Notes under the pieces: generated by a model | Database searches by the model: none | What the model was told of the DNA's origin: nothing | Seen by the model: the letters and a program-made list of their open reading frames with translations, nothing else | Shown here: positions 1 to 8,588 of the stretch, piece by piece | Layout: every line of letters starts with the position of its first letter | Position numbering within the stretch: position 1 is the stretch's first letter | Assembly: GCF_003967515.1 (NCBI RefSeq) | Contig: NZ_BIFQ01000001.1 | Location: 1 to 64,000 of the forward strand | Length of the DNA: 64,000 nucleotides | Reading direction: 5' to 3' | Source of the DNA: Dictyobacter aurantiacus | GTDB taxonomy: Bacteria > Chloroflexota > Ktedonobacteria > Ktedonobacterales > Ktedonobacteraceae | Made by a program: the position numbers and the translations under genes

Positions 1-1258
1 GGGGGCAGCGCTCTCCTGCTGTCGCAGTCGCTCGGTCGATTCGCTGTCGCTCATCTTGCAGTCCATCATTGTCTTACCATGTTGCAGTATCACTTGCCAC
101 CATTCCACTTTATACATACTCATATTTACACTCTCCATGCACATCATTCTACTCACCTCTTTTCGGTGCTATACGAAGTATCATCGGGGGTTACTCTCTC
201 CCCCGAGGGGTATCACCCACAAAAATCGCTGAGAGCACTTTTTTCTCCGTCTGCGTCCATCAGTACCCTTCTCTTTTCCACAAGGCTCTCAGCAGTCTCT
301 CAGCGCGCCGATTGAATCACACGCACTATGAGGGCCGCGCTGTCGCGCTTCCTCTCTCACCTGGAAGAAATATCCTCATGCCTTCTTTATCATGCCTCCA
401 GCGACACGCACTTCTCATGGGTGAGAGCCGCCAACTGGCCCTTTTTTTCTCGTGACAGCCAGTAACCAGACGCATTGATTCCATCCAAACAGATTGGTGC
501 TCCAACCGCTCCACGCCTTGCATTTTGGGGTGTGTTCGAGAGGAGTACTCTCCTCTCGATCCCCACATATCTCTCCCCCTACTCTCCAGCCCTCTCTCTG
601 CATCTATGTCATCCTCCACTCCTTTCGTTCTCTCTCCCAATCACACGTCCACAGCACTACCCAGGCTCCCCCTTCATCGTGTCTGCCTCTTCGTTCGTCT
701 CTCTCGCCAGGGTGAATCCTTGCAACGTATCGTGTATCGCTCTCCCTTGTCTCTCTCATGACATCACTCTTCTTCCAGCACTGTTTGCCGTGCTCTCGCT
801 TCCATGCTCATATCTTCTCGAGGATGGTTCTGTGACAACAGAACCATCCCTCCTCCCGTCTCAGGGAGTCTTTCTAAACAGAGGCCAGTGGGCGCATTCC
901 TGCCAGCCAGGCGCATAGCTAGCCGTATCTGGGAGGGGCAACGTGTCTCACCAACAGGCAGAGGTGCTCTCTGGGAAGCCATAAGCAGGAGCAAAAGACA
1001 GGCAGCCGCCAGAGCGCGCGGCAGGGCCGTCATAGCAACAGAGGGAGCCACGGGGCTACGTGGGGCCAGTGAGAGCGCTCCTCTTACCCGTGAAGGGGCG
1101 TCTCATGCGCTGAGAAGCGGCAGGAAGGCAGGAAGGTGGGACGTGTGCTGTACGGCAGCAGTCGGGGCAAGATGCGCGTCCTGTAGCGTTCTCGCAGAGA
1201 GCAATCGCCACAGCATGGGAAGCACAGCAGGCGAACGCTGGCTAGGCTGTAGCATTCC
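1..1258. other. No recognisable gene; pyrimidine-rich spacer
   Basis: I find no protein I recognise on either strand. Open frames here are low in complexity and follow the strong C/T bias of the plus strand. A perfect 12-bp-arm hairpin with a GACA loop lies at 822-849 and could be a terminator or a protein site. A loose match to the 2247-2285 motif (AACTGGCCCTTTTTTTCTCG) lies near 434. The left edge of the island cannot be placed. Confidence 0.5.
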
Positions 1259-2227
1259 TCAAGCCAGAGGAAAAGGAAGATCAAACACACGACGAAAACA
1301 GGGACCGAACACCCCATTATTCACCTGCTTATCAGTCAGTCGGCACGCATAGGCAGAAGCGTGCGGCAGCGATGATGCGAGTACCCCTTCACCGCTACAG
1401 GCCAGTGCACCTCCATCACCTCCTCGCATCATACTGGGATCCTGACAATATTCCCAACGATACGAATCCGTCACGATCCTCACGCCAAACGCATTGTGAG
1501 CCGGTGGATCCACGGGGCGATCTTCTCCAGAAGCAAACGGTCCATCTCCCCAATAAAAGAGACTCCGAGCACCGGCCGCACAGGCATATTCCCATTCATC
1601 CGCACTGGGCAGACGGCATCCCTGCTGTTTCAGAAACGCCACTACGTGACGATGTGGCAACGCACGATGGATGGAGCGCGTGAAATAGCAGGAGTCCTTC
1701 CCCTTCCAGCGATACCGCTCGTAGGTGAGCACTGGCGCGGGAAGCACCTGCTCAGCTTCTTGCGCGATTGTTTCCAGCAAAAACGGGGCCAGGGTGACCG
1801 TTCTCAGTGGGAGCAGGTGTTCCGCCAGTTCGGCCGCCAACGCATTCTCACCCATGGGGATAATCTCTCTCACCAGAGCGCCATCCAAAGTCACCCGTTC
1901 CCCATGCAGGCTCAGCATTCGCGTGTCCCACCAGTCACGCACCAGTTCTTTATCGGGAGCAAGAGGCGCCCTGCGATCATAGCCCAGTGTCACGGTCCCA
2001 CCGGGAAGCAGCGCATACGTCACTGCTGAGGATGTTGAAGGCGGCCTCCAGGCAAACAACGCAATCGCATGTCGTTGGCCGCCTACCTCATACGTCTCCA
2101 CGCCCATCAACTCCCATAGCGACGGCAGCCGTTGCTCGACCGCATGGGCCACGGCTTCACAGTCCGTCAGCGAGCACGCATCCCACAACGCCACCTCCTG
2201 CAGCACGCGCGCCATCTCCTGATCCAT
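1259..2227 (-). CDS. Formylglycine-generating-enzyme-like (SUMF1/C-type-lectin fold) protein
   Basis: A protein of 322 residues. The C-terminal third carries the FGE/SUMF1 signature: RLPSADEWEYACAAGARS, followed by YWGDG and ending near a CFRRVF block equivalent to the terminal GFR of the family. Residues 1-180 match no family I can name. The start is supported by a GGAAGGA ribosome site 6 nt upstream. It follows the HTH and polymerase-like genes on the same strand after an 80-bp gap. The FGE fold is used for sulfatase activation, but many accessory-element proteins use it only as a binding scaffold, and I see no sulfatase here. The fold call is fairly safe; the function is unknown. Confidence 0.65.
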   Translation of the reverse strand: MDQEMARVLQEVALWDACSLTDCEAVAHAVEQRLPSLWELMGVETYEVGGQRHAIALFAWRPPSTSSAVTYALLPGGTVTLGYDRRAPLAPDKELVRDWWDTRMLSLHGERVTLDGALVREIIPMGENALAAELAEHLLPLRTVTLAPFLLETIAQEAEQVLPAPVLTYERYRWKGKDSCYFTRSIHRALPHRHVVAFLKQQGCRLPSADEWEYACAAGARSLFYWGDGPFASGEDRPVDPPAHNAFGVRIVTDSYRWEYCQDPSMMRGGDGGALACSGEGVLASSLPHASAYACRLTDKQVNNGVFGPCFRRVFDLPFPLA

Positions 2228-2309
2228 CTCTGTCCTTCCTTTCTCGAACGAAGGCCAACTGGTTCCTTTTTGGGTATCAACAGATCACCGTGTCTACGCA
2301 CCAGCGAGG

Positions 2310-2939
2310 CTACGGAATCGTAAAGATGCTAAATTCCCGGCCACCCGTGGCTGACACAACGCCTTCGTTTTGTTCCTTGGCTAACGCTATCAGCGCACCA
2401 CTGACATCACCGGGTTTCCAACTGTCGCCCTGTTGGGGCTGCGCGATGCGTGAGAGCAGCGTGGCGGCCGTCCAGCCATCAGGCAGTTTGCCCGTTACCC
2501 ACCCCGATTTCGTGGCGTCGCTGATGGTACGGATCGTTTGAAACAGCACGTCCCAGCGCACGTTTTTTCCGGTCTGGGCGGCCAGATCCAGCAGTTTCTG
2601 CAGCGTGGCACTCCCCTTTTTCACGCGGGCGGCGTACTGCGTCTCCCCCTGCTTTGTCTTGAATTCACGAATGCCTTTACGCACGCTGGCCACGTTTCCG
2701 CTCTTGGTTTTGCGTCGCTCTGGCAGTGTCGCGGGCCTGGTGCCTGGCGCCGTCCCTTGCAGTTGCTGGAGGACCGGGACGTATTTGGCAAGGGGTTTTT
2801 GGCGCTGGCCCGGACTGGGATGAATCGCCTGCCGGATGCTCGAACCGTTGATCCCCAACGAGCGCCCAATTTCAGCATATGTCCAGCCCCCGGCCAGTAA
2901 TCCCGCGATCGCCTCGGCCGCCGGTGTCATCTCTGCCAT
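2310..2939 (-). CDS. Helix-turn-helix protein, last gene of the polymerase-like operon
   Basis: A protein of 209 residues. Residues 5-40 form a clear HTH (AIAGLLAGGWTYAEIGRSLG, then INGSSIRQAI), as in Hin/Sigma70-region-4-type DNA-binding domains. The remainder is basic up to about residue 105 (KRK-rich), then mixed helix. It starts 16 bp after the stop of the polymerase-like gene, with GGGAG about 8 nt before the ATG, so the two are almost certainly co-transcribed. A DNA-binding partner, regulator or origin-binding protein of the element is plausible. I do not recognise the family beyond the HTH. Confidence 0.6.
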   Translation of the reverse strand: MAEMTPAAEAIAGLLAGGWTYAEIGRSLGINGSSIRQAIHPSPGQRQKPLAKYVPVLQQLQGTAPGTRPATLPERRKTKSGNVASVRKGIREFKTKQGETQYAARVKKGSATLQKLLDLAAQTGKNVRWDVLFQTIRTISDATKSGWVTGKLPDGWTAATLLSRIAQPQQGDSWKPGDVSGALIALAKEQNEGVVSATGGREFSIFTIP

Positions 2940-2955
2940 GGTTTCTTCTCCCTCA

Positions 2956-5043
2956 TTACCGGTCCCGTTCCTTCTCTTGTTGCCGCTGCAGCAGATCCAG
3001 CGCTTCGTAGGTATGCGGGGCGTTCACCGACTGCCGGATCGCCCACTTCAGCCGCAACGTGCCTCGCTTCGTGTTCGTGTTCCAGTCCGGGTGTTCCTCG
3101 GTCAGCGCGATCGCGTCCGTGCGGATGGCAATGATCGATTCCCGTGGCAGCGTCAGCGCGGCCTTGATCATTCTGGCACGACAACGCGCCCACACCTGCG
3201 CCGCCCATTCCGGGTGATCAAACTGCTGGCTGTAGCCTTCCGTTGCCGCCGGCACACTGTACCACACCGTCGTATCGTCAATCTCCCGGCGACTGCTGTA
3301 TCCATCAGGGGCCGGCTCGTCTATCCCAAGGATGTATGTCACGTTGCGGCTTGACCGGTTGAACGTGCCAATGCCATGCAGGACAATATTACGGATCCCA
3401 CCGCGCACCAGCTGATAGAGTCGGGCGTCATCGGGGGTTTCCAAAGCATCGCGTTCCACCTTCTCGCGCAGGTTCGCCAGCTTTTCGACCAGGCCGTCCA
3501 ATGGCTTTTTCTGTGTCGAGGCTTTCTCCGCCTTGAAGACAATCCGCTCCAGGATCGTGATACGCCAGACCGCAAAGCCCTCTTCGATACTTGCGTAGGC
3601 GCTCGAGAGCACGTCCAGTTCGGAGCCGTCCACCCACGTCTCATAGGTCTGGCCAGCAGACTCTGCTCCGGGGAAACTCCAGGTGTGTCGATCCCTCTGG
3701 TTCCCGGTGATAGCATCGCGGGGTGTCATGAACAGGCCCAGATGCTGCCAGTCGGTCGGGATCGTGTAGCGGATACGGTAGCGTGCTGCCACCTTCCCGG
3801 CGTATTCGTTGCGGCTGTCATGGATCGCCAACTCCGTCGGTAATCCCCACGCCAGCGCACTGTACATGAAGATGCCGTCGTAGTAGTACAGGCCAGGCAG
3901 ACGCTTCAGCTCCGGCAAGGTGCACAGCTCAATCCGGCCCTGCCCCGCGTGGGACCGGATCGTCTCCCGGATCGGGGCCGGCAGTGGCGCAAAGCTGCGC
4001 TTCTGGAGGCGATTCAAACGTGTCCACAGCGCCTGGAATGTCAGCGCTGGCGTGGCGTACGCGCTCGCTTCTTCTCCAAAGGTGGCCTGCAGGTACCTGC
4101 TCAGCAAGCGGATCGCTTCGTAGGCTTCGGTCGCCGTACACTCGGTCCCGAACCACGAGAACACGTGGCGAATCTCCAGCTCCTGTTCGCTGCCTCGCCG
4201 TCGGTAGCGAGCGACGGTTTCCTCTGGACGCTCATCGGAGAGATAGTGCCCGCGCGCACCGGTCGTGTACCGCTGCCGCAGTTCCCTCGCCAGCACCCAG
4301 CCCTCATACGAGCCACTGGTATCCGTCGGCAATTCCCCACAGAGCCACAGACGCACCTGGTTCGTATCACCCAACTGCGGTACCGCCGCTAACACCTCCG
4401 ATAACGAGGCCTGCGCCCCGAAGGTGAAACGCTCACCGGCGTCCGTCATTCCCTCCCCGCGGCGCACATCCATATACGCGATCAATCGCCGTTGGCGACG
4501 TGCTGACACACCTGCCTCTGTGGCTCCTGCCGCCTCATCCACTGCATCCTCCACCACCGACACAACCAGATCTGGCTCACGCACTGGATCACCATGACGT
4601 GCACGATCCATCGGTGCATCCCCACCTGAGCTTGGTGCAGCTCGTCGATCTCCCTCCGCTGGTGGTTCCTTCGTCACAGCCTCTTGCTGCTTCTGCTCTG
4701 GCTCCCGCCGCGCTTCCTGATGCACTGTCGGGCTACCAGCCATCTCATGGGCCTCCTGTGGTGGCACGTCCATTCCCTCTTCCTCCAGCAGACGCTGCTG
4801 GGCCGCTTTGGCTGCCTGCTGTTTGCGATACCCTTTCACGCGGGGATGATATTCATGCCCCCGCAGCCACTCCCAGAAATCCGGATGATCCGTCTTGATC
4901 AGCCAGGCGTCTCCCGACCGATACGCGCTCCGGCCCAGTACGCCCGCCTTCGCCGCCTGTGTGAGCGTCGTCCGGTGAATCCCATAGGCTGCTCCTACCA
5001 CCGTCGCCGTCTGCACGGGCTCCCCAAATTTCTTTCGCTCCAT
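2956..5043 (-). CDS. Divergent family-B DNA polymerase-like protein with N-terminal HTH
   Basis: A protein of 695 residues. Residues 8-60 resemble a MerR/excisionase-type winged HTH ending in DFWEWL. Residues 75-180 are a charged linker. Residues 330-650 follow the order of a family-B polymerase: a YxGG-like block at 364-371 (SHAGQGRIEL); motif A at 386-395, YYYDGIFMYS, with D389 as the metal ligand (canonical DxxSLYP); an El..a..yG-like block at 470-495; motif B at 546-560 (VRGGIRNIVLHGIGTF against KxxxNSxYG); and motif C at 641-643, RTD for DTD, keeping the second Asp. No exonuclease motifs are evident. Most similar in layout to protein-primed/organellar-type polymerases (DNA_pol_B_2). It could be an active divergent polymerase or a replication protein that has lost catalysis. 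Based on motif reading only. Confidence 0.6.
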   Translation of the reverse strand: MERKKFGEPVQTATVVGAAYGIHRTTLTQAAKAGVLGRSAYRSGDAWLIKTDHPDFWEWLRGHEYHPRVKGYRKQQAAKAAQQRLLEEEGMDVPPQEAHEMAGSPTVHQEARREPEQKQQEAVTKEPPAEGDRRAAPSSGGDAPMDRARHGDPVREPDLVVSVVEDAVDEAAGATEAGVSARRQRRLIAYMDVRRGEGMTDAGERFTFGAQASLSEVLAAVPQLGDTNQVRLWLCGELPTDTSGSYEGWVLARELRQRYTTGARGHYLSDERPEETVARYRRRGSEQELEIRHVFSWFGTECTATEAYEAIRLLSRYLQATFGEEASAYATPALTFQALWTRLNRLQKRSFAPLPAPIRETIRSHAGQGRIELCTLPELKRLPGLYYYDGIFMYSALAWGLPTELAIHDSRNEYAGKVAARYRIRYTIPTDWQHLGLFMTPRDAITGNQRDRHTWSFPGAESAGQTYETWVDGSELDVLSSAYASIEEGFAVWRITILERIVFKAEKASTQKKPLDGLVEKLANLREKVERDALETPDDARLYQLVRGGIRNIVLHGIGTFNRSSRNVTYILGIDEPAPDGYSSRREIDDTTVWYSVPAATEGYSQQFDHPEWAAQVWARCRARMIKAALTLPRESIIAIRTDAIALTEEHPDWNTNTKRGTLRLKWAIRQSVNAPHTYEALDLLQRQQEKERDR

Positions 5044-5089
5044 CTCCGTTTTCGATTCTCCCTCTGTTCATCATACGATGCACTATTCA

Positions 5090-5248
5090 TCAGACGTATG
5101 CTCCTCTCATCCATCCACATGGACAGGACTTCTCTCCTCCGACTTGCTGGCCTATCTGTACTCTTTCATCCACGATCTCTTGTGCTTTTCTTCGGTACAC
5201 GCCCACACACTCAGGATCAGCCAGAAACCTCTCTTTGAGATGCGCCAT
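5090..5248 (-). CDS. Small 52-residue protein in the polymerase-like operon
   Basis: ATG at 5248-5246 with a GAGGG ribosome site 6 nt upstream, stop TGA at 5092-5090. The product begins MAHLKERFLADPECVGVYRR and ends SCPCGWMRGAYV. It lies 21 bp after the preceding broken ORF and 46 bp before the polymerase-like gene, all on the same strand. Codon use and the ribosome site look genuine. The two Cys of CPC plus C14 might bind metal, but this is a guess. No known family. Confidence 0.5.
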   Translation of the reverse strand: MAHLKERFLADPECVGVYRRKAQEIVDERVQIGQQVGGEKSCPCGWMRGAYV

Positions 5249-5269
5249 TGCTTTCCCTCGGAAGATCAC

Positions 5270-5605
5270 TCATCTTCCACATTCTTCCTTGGTCAGCCCT
5301 TCCAGCACCGGGCATTTCCCCAGACAATCAAACCCATTCCCGGCAATCTCAACCGCCTCAAACGCGATCGTCTCCTTCCAGGCTCCAAACGGCGTCGGAG
5401 CAGGCGGATACGCCATCGCATCCATCACCTCCAGGTGCCGCCCATCCCTATCCACCTTCACCACATACCCATACCGCAGCTGTCCCTGCTCATCGCGATA
5501 CTGCACCTACCACCCATGGCCTCCCTCAAACTCCAGCGGATGCACTCCCACCTCATGGATCACATACATCCCCGCTGGACGCAGCTCGATCCGTCGGTTC
5601 ATCAT
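5270..5605 (-). pseudogene. Small conserved-looking ORF interrupted by an in-frame TAG
   Basis: The frame opens at ATG 5605-5603 with AAGGAG nine bases upstream and begins MMNRRIELRPAGMYVIHEVG. After codon 32 (GGHGW) it meets TAG at 5509-5507, then continues in the same frame as VQYRDEQGQLRYGYVVKVDR for 78 more codons. Coding character is the same on both sides. It is the first gene after the consensus promoter. This is either a nonsense mutation in a dispensable element gene or two separately translated pieces restarting at GTG 5506. The fold looks like a small beta-rich protein; function unknown. Confidence 0.6.
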
Positions 5606-5678
5606 ACCCGTCCACTCCTTTCCTTCGTGCCTTCGCAATTAAATACATTCTATGATTTACTATAGCATTATATGATGC

Positions 5679-5707
5679 ATTATAGCGGAGAGATTCCTGC
5701 CTGTCAA
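5679..5707 (-). promoter_or_regulatory. Consensus sigma-70-type promoter
   Basis: On the minus strand TTGACA (5707-5702), a 17-nt spacer and TATAAT (5684-5679) match the consensus exactly. The first ATG of the small-ORF/polymerase-like operon is 74 nt downstream. Overlapping AT-rich palindromic sequence (TGCATCATATAATGC) at the start site could bind a repressor. Confidence 0.75.
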
Positions 5708-5749
5708 ACCCCTTTCCTTCTCCCGCGCTCCTCTTTCATACACACAAAA

Positions 5750-5776
5750 GGAGAGGTACCTGCTCGATACCTCTCC
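5750..5776 (-). terminator. Rho-independent terminator after the protelomerase-like gene
   Basis: Perfect 9-bp arms (GGAGAGGTA / TACCTCTCC) with a 9-nt loop, followed on the minus strand by TTTTG. It begins 39 bp after the reconstructed stop codon of the protelomerase-like gene and just upstream of the next promoter, so it cleanly separates two transcripts. Confidence 0.6.
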
Positions 5777-5974
5777 TGTCTTCTGGCTCCTCTGCTTGCC
5801 TTTTCCCTCTCTTCTCACCCTCGCCCATAGACCAGGTGCTCCCACGCTGCCTCCACTACCTCCTTCCTCACCACCTCCGCCTGCGGGTTCATCTGCACGA
5901 TCCTCTCAATTTGCATCAATACATGCTTTTGCCGTTGAAAATTTCCCTCCCTTATCCCGATCATCGTCGCCAGC

Positions 5975-6990
5975 GCTTCTTGATCTACCTGCAATTGAAC
6001 GGCTGTGTGATCTGCTCGAAGTGAATCGCAGTTGGTACTACGAGCGTTTGGGCCAGCTAGATACGGATCCGGAAGCCATTGCGCTGCGAGATAGGATTGA
6101 GCACATCATCCTGCAGTTTCCAGGTATTAGCGCCGACGTAATTACGAGCCGGTTTAGGGCTGAAATAAATCCTTTCTTAGACAAGAAAGAAATAACCATT
6201 TTTTTCGCTTCAATGGCACAAAAATTCTCTGAGCAGGCTTCTCACGTGGTGTCAAGGGGAAGCGCAGCGGCCTTGATACCACGTGAGAAGCCTGCTAAAC
6301 TCACCCTGCCATTGAAAGAAAACGCCTCTAAATCGGCTCGTAATTACACCGGCGCTGACACCAGGCTATGGATACCGGCGCGTAACCCGGAAATTGCATC
6401 GGCAAGGATGGGGTGTGAACCACAAGCATGTGCTTCAGATGATGCGCGAAGAATCCTTGTCGTGTCATCTGAAGAAACGTTTTGTAATCATCACCACGGA
6501 TTCGTGTCATGGGTTTCCCGTCTATCCCAACCGGCTCGCAGATGTTCTCCTTTCAGCCCCGGATCAAGCCTGGGTGGCGCCTTTACCTCCATCCGTTTGC
6601 AAAATGCGTTTGTGGATCTGGCGTGTATTCTGGATGCTTACTCCCGCCGCTGCGTTGGCTGGCACCTGTCCCGGGATATGACAACTCAGCTCACTCGCCG
6701 TGTCCTTCAGCACGCCCTTGCCGAACAGCACCCGCTCCTGGTCTCATCCATCATTCCGATCGAGGTGTGCAATACGCCAGCCGAGCGTACGTGGAGCAGC
6801 TTGAAGGCATTGGCGCGCAGATCAGCATGTCGGCGGTCGGCAATCCCTATGACAATGCGAAAGCGAAAAGCTTTTTTAAAACACTCAAACAGGAAGAAGT
6901 GTATCTTAAGGAATACTGTTCTTTTGAGGAGGCGGAGCAGAATTTGACCGAATTTTATGCCTCTCTCCAGCGTCACCGTCCACACAAGTG
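5975..6990 (+). mobile_element. IS3-family element remnant (orfB only, frameshifted)
   Basis: Plus-strand pieces of an IS3 orfB can be read in order: an N-terminal IERLCDLLEVNRSWYYERL block, then GYGYRRVTRKLHRQGWGVNHK and a TTDSCHGFPVYPN block, and finally HHSDRGVQYASRAYVEQL to FYASLQRHRPH with NPYDNA...KTLKQEEV (DDE E). Several frame changes separate them and orfA is absent, so it is dead. A 236-bp foldback element has inserted between the first two blocks. The whole remnant lies inside the protelomerase-like gene. Ends are approximate. Confidence 0.7.
6125..6360. mobile_element. 236-bp foldback MITE with CCAGG target duplication
   Basis: Terminal inverted repeats of about 33 bp (TATTAGCGCC... 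and TGTCAGCGCC..., five mismatches) enclose nested inverted repeats, including 25-bp arms at 6233-6257 and 6271-6295 with one mismatch. CCAGG flanks it on both sides (6120-6124, 6361-6365). Removing the element plus one CCAGG restores QFPGYGYRR in the IS3 transposase frame. It encodes nothing. The TGTCAG-type ends and 5-bp duplication recall IS21-family ends, but this link is weak. Confidence 0.8.
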
Positions 6991-8588
6991 GGAAGGCGAG
7001 AAGGGTAGTCCTCTTCCTGATCCTCCGGCGACATGCGCCGCAGGCCTTCCACAAGCTCCATCACGAACACAGGTGCATGCTCAATCAATGTTGCCAGGGT
7101 ATCGAGAATCTCCGCTGGGGGATCATTCTCGATCACATTGACCTGAACCTCATAGATAAAGCAGGCCAAAAGATGGGGGAGAGAAGCATCTTCCTTCCTC
7201 TCTTGCACCTCCTCTCGAGTCACAGCCGTCTTTTCGTCCATTAGAGGTGGGAGCGAAAGCGTCTCCAGATCATCCTTCACTGGTCGCTCTCCTTCTTCCT
7301 CATCTCTTGGTTGAAACTCCTCTAACACTCTCACACCTGGCTCTCCCAGTTTGATGCCCCGACGCCGATCAATGGTGCCATCCTTCCCGAGAATCACCGT
7401 TGACAGCGAGAGGCGCAAGACTTCCAGGTCCTCCGCATCCCAATCATCATCCATGTTCGGATCGGCCGCGAGGGCAGCCTTTACCTCCTCCAGTGTCCAG
7501 ACATGGCCAGGGGGGAACTCCTCGTCTGGCTTGTTTGCTTGAAATACAGAAAGCACTTCGACGCCTGGCTCTCCCAGCCGAATGCCGTGTCGCTGGTCTT
7601 CCACACCGTTTGTATCCATCACCACATACTCCCGATATCCAGCAGCAAGGGCCAAAGTGAGACGTTCCTCTTCAGACGTCGCTTCCAAGATCTTTCGATG
7701 ATACTCAATGGTGGCCATATAGACCAATGGGTCGACGTTGGTCGGGCAGTATAACCAGGCCGCCAGTTGCGGATACACCTCATGGGCCAAGCGCTTGTAG
7801 GCATTGCGCTCTTCAGGGCGTAGAGGCACCAGGCTCCAGGCCTGTTTATAGGCCGCCTCCTGGATCTGGGGCCGACACTGCTGGCTGATTTCTCGCCGTC
7901 GCAGACCCTGAAAATGCTTCCCAAAGTACTGGCGCACACGATCAACTGCCGCAAGCACCACCTCCACACGCACCAGGGTCGGCACCTCAAAGGGCACACA
8001 CAGCACTTCATACACGGTCATTGGAGCCGCAAAAAGCAGGCTATAGGCACTTTTCCTCGTGAAATGTCCCGTGTGCAGAATCTCAACGATCCCTCGACCA
8101 GTAGACAGGCCAATTCCAACCACCAACTCGGGCCATGCCTGGCTTTGCAACAACTGCTCCACTTTTTTCAGCACATCCCAGGGGCGCGCAAGAGGCAGCG
8201 GACGCTCACGACGCGTCTCTACCTTCTCCTCGCGGGGCATCTGCATCTGGATCCATTCCTCGGTCGAAAAGTTGAGGTATTTGAGGGCCAGGTGCTCCTT
8301 CTGACTCGATTTGGGATTGTACCATCCATTTTCCTCCGTGAGTGGCAGCACCTCCCGAATACGGTTCCGCGTTTCGCTTAACGGCTTCTGCAACGAGATC
8401 GCTCGCTTCAAACTTGGCCGCCGACGCCACACCTCCAGTTCCTCTTGACAGATCCGTTTCATCTCCTCTTCCTGCTCCACCCCAATGGCTGCCAGCCTCG
8501 GCAGCAACACCTCCCAACGCTCTTCTAACCACGTGCTTGCCATGCTCCTCACCATCCTTGCGTACGACGCGTCCACGCCAACAACGCA

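Larger units (their letters stand above)
5815..8576 (-). pseudogene. Telomere resolvase (protelomerase)-like tyrosine recombinase, interrupted by an IS3 remnant
   Basis: The intact part is about 525 codons. Residues 55-110 resemble the helical core of telomere resolvases (EHLALKYLNFSTEEW). Residues 150-215 match the catalytic core: GLSTGRGIVEILHTGHF, a following hydrophobic strand, then FEVPTLVRVEVVLAAVDRVR, equivalent to TGRRxxEI..G.F and yeIPTLv. Likely active-site residues are R161, R262, H293 and a Tyr at 314 or 317. These spacings resemble those I recall for TelK (R275, R383, H416, Y425). The Lys expected in the SGQAKK loop is not evident. A motif (GIxLGEPGVxVLxxFQ) is repeated at residues 331-346 and 407-422. 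The C-terminus is cut by IS3 sequence near 6985. The same frame resumes at about 5970 (QEALATMIGIREGNF) and ends at TGA 5817-5815. Family call by motif reading; the alternative is another tyrosine recombinase. Confidence 0.6.

Noticed and set aside
764..1352. Overlapping frames on both strands at the left edge
   Set aside because: Low complexity, no ribosome sites and no motif on either strand.
6233..6295. 25-bp inverted repeat near the protelomerase-like gene as its resolution site
   Set aside because: It has a 13-nt central spacer and belongs to the MITE inserted later into the IS3 remnant.
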